A DNA stretch of 19,091 nt from JAGLTZ01 sp023135015 (GTDB lineage Bacteria > Blakebacterota > Blakebacteria > Blakebacterales > Blakebacteraceae), in assembly GCA_030631625.1 (NCBI GenBank), contig DAOVKT010000039.1, positions 1 through 19,091 of the forward strand, in the 5' to 3' direction. Positions 15,841 to 19,091 of this stretch are shown piece after piece. Numbering within the stretch: position 1 is the first letter of the stretch; each line of letters begins with the position of its first letter. The position numbers and the translations under genes are program-made. The notes under the pieces were generated by a model. It saw only the letters and a list, made by a program, of their open reading frames with translations, did no database searches and was not told the origin of the DNA.

Positions 15841-16725
15841 TCAACATAGAGGCAGAGCCTTCAGTTGCCGCTTCTGCTGAAGCGCCGTCCTGAACCGGGT
15901 CCAGATGATCGATATCAAGTAAATTGCGCCCGCGGCGAGGACAATCGCCGATTCAGGTGAAACCCCAGATCCATAGACGGCTATTCTCGGCAGGGTCGTC
16001 AGCAGCACACTCAGGACGGTAGCCACGATCATCATGGGTCCCAGCCGCTTAACATGGTGCCCTGCCGTCGCCGCCGGCAGAGTCAGCAGAGCGATCACCA
16101 GAATCAACCCGACGATCTGCATCAGGCTGACCACAGTAATCGCCACCATGGTCAGGAGCAGAAGATTGGTCTGGAGGGCGTTGACACCCTGCAGGGCAGA
16201 GAATTCCTCGTCGAGGCACAGCGCGATCAGCCTTTTATAGAACAGGGCCACCACAACAAGAATGATTCCTACTATAACGACAATCCTCAGCACATCCTCC
16301 CACTGGACGATTGCAATATTACCGAAGAGATAGCTCATCAGCTCCACATGATAACCCGGCGTGTATTTAACCAGCAGGATGCCTGTGGCCATTCCGATGG
16401 CCCACATGGCACCGATCAGCGTATCCATCCGCTCGTGCGCACGGTCGTGTACAACACCGATCAGCACGGCTCCAGCTATCGCGGCGACAACCGCCCCGTG
16501 GAACGGCTCCAGGCCGCCCGCAAGACCTTGAAGATGGGTACGAAGATAAATAGCAGCTCCTATACCACCGACTGCCATATGCGCAATCGCTCCGGTAAGG
16601 AAGACGATCCGCCTGGTTACCACGAGCGGCCCCATCACTCCACAGGCCACACCGGCCAGCAGACCCGCCAGCAGACCGGTTAACAGAAGCGGGTTGGCCG
16701 CCATATCCTGGAAGAACCCGATCAC
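15841..16725 (-). CDS. znuB: Zinc/manganese ABC transporter permease (ZnuB-like)
   Basis: This is the membrane permease of a metal importer of the ABC-3 family. The 294 residues form about eight or nine hydrophobic helices; family motifs include GVMGPLVVTRR in the first loop, GAIAHMAVGGIG, and VGLILVIALLTLPAATA. The frame is open to 16761, but the GTG at 16725 overlaps the TGA of the ATPase gene as GTGA, with GGAGG four bases upstream, a clear coupled start. It converges with the CoA-transferase gene, leaving only 12 bases between. Its job follows from the adjoining ATPase and binding protein. Manganese or iron instead of zinc is possible. Confidence 0.92.
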   Translation of the reverse strand: MIGFFQDMAANPLLLTGLLAGLLAGVACGVMGPLVVTRRIVFLTGAIAHMAVGGIGAAIYLRTHLQGLAGGLEPFHGAVVAAIAGAVLIGVVHDRAHERMDTLIGAMWAIGMATGILLVKYTPGYHVELMSYLFGNIAIVQWEDVLRIVVIVGIILVVVALFYKRLIALCLDEEFSALQGVNALQTNLLLLTMVAITVVSLMQIVGLILVIALLTLPAATAGHHVKRLGPMMIVATVLSVLLTTLPRIAVYGSGVSPESAIVLAAGAIYLISIIWTRFRTALQQKRQLKALPLC

Positions 16726-17513
16726 TGCTCCTCCCTTTCCCCCTGGTAACTGGCCGGGCACTCGTCGGTATGCTGGACATACCTGAGATGGCCGGTTGCG
16801 GCGTACGCTTCTGCTATCATCTCGGCCGTGATATCCGACGACCCATGGCAGACCAGCCTTCGGTTGAGACAGGCCACGCTTTTAACGTGAGTTGAGACAA
16901 AGGAAATATCGTGACTCACTACAACAATCGGCAGGCGCTCGTTCAGATGGCCGAGCAACTCATGGAGGCTCTGTTCCATTGTAGCGTCCACTCCTGCCAT
17001 CGGCTCATCCAGAAGCAGGATCTCGGCCTCCGACGCCAGAGCCCTCGCTACGAGGACCCGCTGCCGCTGCCCGCCGGAAAGCTCGCTTACCGGCCTGTCC
17101 GACAATTTCTCCACCCCTGTCTTGCAGAGCGCATCAAGCGCCCGTTCGATATGCAGACTCCCATACTGAAGGCCCCAGGAGGAACGGCTCAACCGGCCCA
17201 TCAACACCACATCCAGTACCGTAGCTGGTACTGATATATCTATCTCGGCGTGCTGCGGCACATAGCCTATCCGGGAACGTACCTGCGCCGGCGGCATGCC
17301 GAAAACGCTCACCGCACCCGACTGCGGTTTCAGCAACCCGAGCATGATCTTCAACAGGGTGGTTTTCCCCCCGCCGTTGGGACCGATTAGACCCAGGTAA
17401 TCGTCAGCTTCTATACGAAGAGTGATGTCCTCCAGCACTGGCTCGGGATCACCACTGTTCGGATAACGGAACGTAACGTGCTCAAGCTCGACCACCGGGG
17501 GGATCTGGTTCAC
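16722..17513 (-). CDS. znuC: Zinc/manganese ABC transporter ATPase (ZnuC-like)
   Basis: The 263-residue protein is a complete ABC ATPase: Walker A GPNGGGKTT, Q-loop YVPQHAEID, signature LSGGQRQR, Walker B EILLLDEPMAG and H-loop VVVSHD. The segment after the Q-loop (VLMGRLSRSSWG) is characteristic of metal importers of the Znu/Mnt/Sit group. It energises uptake through the permease encoded next. The GTG start at 17513 overlaps the stop of the binding-protein gene as GTGA, with GGAGG seven bases upstream. The C-terminal tail after the H-loop is somewhat extended and contains one Cys and a His, of unknown meaning. Confidence 0.95.
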   Translation of the reverse strand: MNQIPPVVELEHVTFRYPNSGDPEPVLEDITLRIEADDYLGLIGPNGGGKTTLLKIMLGLLKPQSGAVSVFGMPPAQVRSRIGYVPQHAEIDISVPATVLDVVLMGRLSRSSWGLQYGSLHIERALDALCKTGVEKLSDRPVSELSGGQRQRVLVARALASEAEILLLDEPMAGVDATMEQSLHELLGHLNERLPIVVVSHDISFVSTHVKSVACLNRRLVCHGSSDITAEMIAEAYAATGHLRYVQHTDECPASYQGEREEQ

Positions 17514-18436
17514 CGCAGGGCCTCCGCGATTGCATCTGCAACTCTTCTGAGATTGGATGCCACACCGTACGCCAGCGGATCGATCACATTTATTTCGGCG
17601 CCGATGGCCCGGGCGGCGGCCCGTGCCGACTCACCGGCGATCTGCGGCTGGACGAAGATCACCGACACCCTGTCGCGCCGGGCCAGAACCTGGAATTCGG
17701 TAAGTTCATGGTCGCTTGGCTCCTTGCCTTCGATCTCGATCGCCTCCTGCCTCAGCCTGTATTCATCGGCGAAATAGCCCCAGGCCGGATGAAAAACGTA
17801 GAAAGCCCTGCCCTGCAGAGCGGACAGTTTGTCTCGTACGTAGGCATCCACTCCATCGAGCTCATTGAGGATGTCAGCGAGATTGGCCTGTATCTCGTCG
17901 GCCCGCCGGGGGTTTATCCGGCGGAGGGTCTCGGCCACGGTCGCGGCCTGAATCTTAAGCAGCCGCGGCGAGAGCCATATGTGCGGGTCCGCACCTTCAT
18001 CTGCTTCAGGTGTATAATCGTGGCCCGCCGAAGGTGCTTCCTGGTGAGTGTGCTCCATCAAGCGGAGCGTCACACCCTCCCTGAAATCGACTACCTCCGG
18101 CCCACCTGAGGTCTGTACCGCCTGGAACCATCTGCCGTTTTCAAAGGGGACACCTACACGGAAATAGACGTCCGCCTGTATCAACCTGCTGATCTGGATA
18201 TCTGTCGGCTGATATGTTGCCGGGCTGTCCCCCGGTGAGAGCAGTGTAATCACGCCGACCTCCTTCCCCCCCACCCTCTCAACCAACCACGCCTGCGGAG
18301 GGATGCTCACCGCAACCGTCAGTTCTCGCCCTTCGGAGGACGGGGGCCTATCACCACTCCCACTGCATGCCGCTACGGCGGCCGCTGCCACAGCCGCCGG
18401 CACGAGCGCGGCTCTGTACCTCCGGGGAACCTTCAT
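17510..18436 (-). CDS. znuA: Metal-binding lipoprotein of ABC importer (ZnuA-like)
   Basis: The 308-residue protein begins with an Ala-rich signal ending VAAC (lipidated Cys24), fitting an outer-leaflet or periplasmic solute-binding protein of cluster A-I. A short His/acid-rich loop (His129, His131, His139) precedes ADPHIWLSP (His152), and VFHPAWGYFADEY (His216) and NVIDPLAYG (Asp286) provide two more predicted ligands. The loop favours zinc. The first ligand is unusual: where the family usually has PGxDPHxYEPT, this protein reads PGDSPATYQPT, with no His. The gene leads a three-gene operon with two GTGA overlaps. No Zur-type palindrome was recognised upstream. The Shine-Dalgarno (AAAGG) is weak and about 12 bases from ATG 18436. 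Confidence 0.93.
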   Translation of the reverse strand: MKVPRRYRAALVPAAVAAAAVAACSGSGDRPPSSEGRELTVAVSIPPQAWLVERVGGKEVGVITLLSPGDSPATYQPTDIQISRLIQADVYFRVGVPFENGRWFQAVQTSGGPEVVDFREGVTLRLMEHTHQEAPSAGHDYTPEADEGADPHIWLSPRLLKIQAATVAETLRRINPRRADEIQANLADILNELDGVDAYVRDKLSALQGRAFYVFHPAWGYFADEYRLRQEAIEIEGKEPSDHELTEFQVLARRDRVSVIFVQPQIAGESARAAARAIGAEINVIDPLAYGVASNLRRVADAIAEALR

Positions 18437-18531
18437 GGCTCAGCATGACCTTTCGCAGGATTGCGCTCAGACCCTACCGACTGTAAACACTCGCTGGAAC
18501 TTACGCAACACACGACGTTACCTCAGCTGTT

Positions 18532-18560
18532 TTGTTCCACTGCCCAGTGCGATGTATAAT
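18532..18560 (+). promoter_or_regulatory. Sigma-70-type promoter for the D-cysteine desulfhydrase-like gene
   Basis: TTGTTC (18532-18537), 17 bases, then a perfect TATAAT (18555-18560) precede the gene at 18644 by about 80 bases. It lies in the 207-base gap between that gene and the divergent znuA-like gene. The -10 and spacing are ideal; the -35 matches at only its first three positions. Confidence 0.6.
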
Positions 18561-18643
18561 ATGGAATGCTACCGATCCGACTATTTTGAATACGTATCAC
18601 CGTCCGCAGGCGCAGAAGCCGTGACCGGGGAAGGTGGAGGCAA

Positions 18644-19091
18644 ATGGACCCACTACATTCTCTGAAGCAGAAGATCGGAACGTTCCCGAGGGTCGAGCTG
18701 GCCCACCTGCCTACACCTCTGGAGAAGATGGAGAACATGTCCAGTAGATATGGGATAAACCTCTTCCTCAAGAGGGACGACCAGACCGGCCTGGCCTTCG
18801 GTGGTAACAAGGCCCGTAAGCTTGAATTCATCATGGCAGATGCCGTGGGCCAGGGAGCGGATTCGGTGATCACCTGGGCCGGCATCCAGTCCAACTGGTG
18901 CCGACAGACCGCAGCGGCGGCTGCAAAACTGGGAATGAAGTCCGTACTGATCCTGTTTAAAAAACCTCCCTTCGTCGAGCACTACGACGGCAACACGTAC
19001 CGCGCAGTTTATACGGTCAAGTTCGCCGGTGCGGTCTACGTCCTTCACGCCTTTCAGAAGAAATCCAAGAAAGGTATCGCGACACCAAAGA
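18644..19091 (+). CDS. D-cysteine desulfhydrase / ACC deaminase-family PLP enzyme, 3' end outside window
   Basis: The frame is open from ATG 18644 to the window end (149 residues, about half of the usual 330). It matches fold-type II PLP enzymes of the D-cysteine desulfhydrase/1-aminocyclopropane-1-carboxylate deaminase group: HLPTPLEKM, LFLKRDDQTG, the PLP-lysine motif GGNKARKLEF (Lys56) and the substrate loop AGIQSNWCRQTAAAAA. Known members release ammonia and a keto acid from D-cysteine (also with sulfide), ACC or sulfonated analogues. The loop usually reads SNHxRQ; here the His is Trp85. GGTGGAGG ends three bases before the ATG, a tight spacing, with GGGGAAGG slightly further up. The specific substrate is not determined. 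Confidence 0.88.
   Translation, partial: MDPLHSLKQKIGTFPRVELAHLPTPLEKMENMSSRYGINLFLKRDDQTGLAFGGNKARKLEFIMADAVGQGADSVITWAGIQSNWCRQTAAAAAKLGMKSVLILFKKPPFVEHYDGNTYRAVYTVKFAGAVYVLHAFQKKSKKGIATPK

Noticed and set aside
18437..18643. Search for a Zur-type palindrome upstream of the znuA-like gene
   Set aside because: The only AT-rich palindrome-like sequence is the TATAAT promoter element for the opposite gene; no convincing Zur box could be recognised.

Overview
The window looks like a chromosomal segment of a GC-rich, Gram-negative-type (diderm) bacterium. Three proteins carry lipobox-type signal peptides, there is a solute-binding-protein-dependent metal ABC importer, and one gene is a GWxTD-domain lipoprotein, a family seen mostly in Bacteroidota, Acidobacteriota, Gemmatimonadota and uncultured FCB-type phyla. 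GTG starts are frequent. The exact phylum cannot be fixed from the sequence; an uncultured FCB-related lineage is my best guess. I see no insertion sequences, phage genes, CRISPR arrays, tRNAs or rRNAs.

Layout. (1) 1-8175, plus strand: the tail of a cysteine desulfurase fused in frame to a complete selenophosphate synthetase (SelD), then a YhhN/TMEM86-type membrane protein, a GWxTD lipoprotein, a secreted M1 metallopeptidase, an MFS carrier resembling MFSD1, and an aldo/keto reductase. Spacing is short throughout and two junctions are nearly or actually overlapping, so co-transcription is likely. (2) 8348-12744: xylulokinase (plus) converging with a lipoprotein GH3 glycosidase of beta-xylosidase type with an inserted PA14 domain (minus), a small xyloside-use module. 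(3) 12831-13399: a strong terminator, a cold-shock protein gene (minus), and a gene-free stretch holding a second minus-strand terminator-like hairpin and other hairpins. (4) 13400-15828, plus strand: an alanine-dehydrogenase-family protein and an acetyl-CoA hydrolase/CoA-transferase-family enzyme, five bases apart. (5) 15841-18436, minus strand: a znuA-znuC-znuB-type zinc importer whose genes are joined by two GTGA stop/start overlaps. (6) 18644 to the end, plus strand: a truncated D-cysteine desulfhydrase/ACC-deaminase-type PLP enzyme behind a well-formed promoter.

How the parts may work together (inference). The secreted M1 peptidase and the dipeptide-carrier-like MFS protein could form a peptide scavenging pair. 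The GH3 enzyme releases xylose or glucose outside the inner membrane and XylB phosphorylates xylulose; no xylose isomerase is in view. The desulfurase-SelD fusion would pass selenium directly from desulfurase to selenophosphate synthetase. The points most worth follow-up are this fusion, the terminator-bearing leader upstream of the cold-shock gene, the alanine-dehydrogenase homologue lacking the usual substrate-binding lysine, and the peptidase/MFSD1-like pairing.
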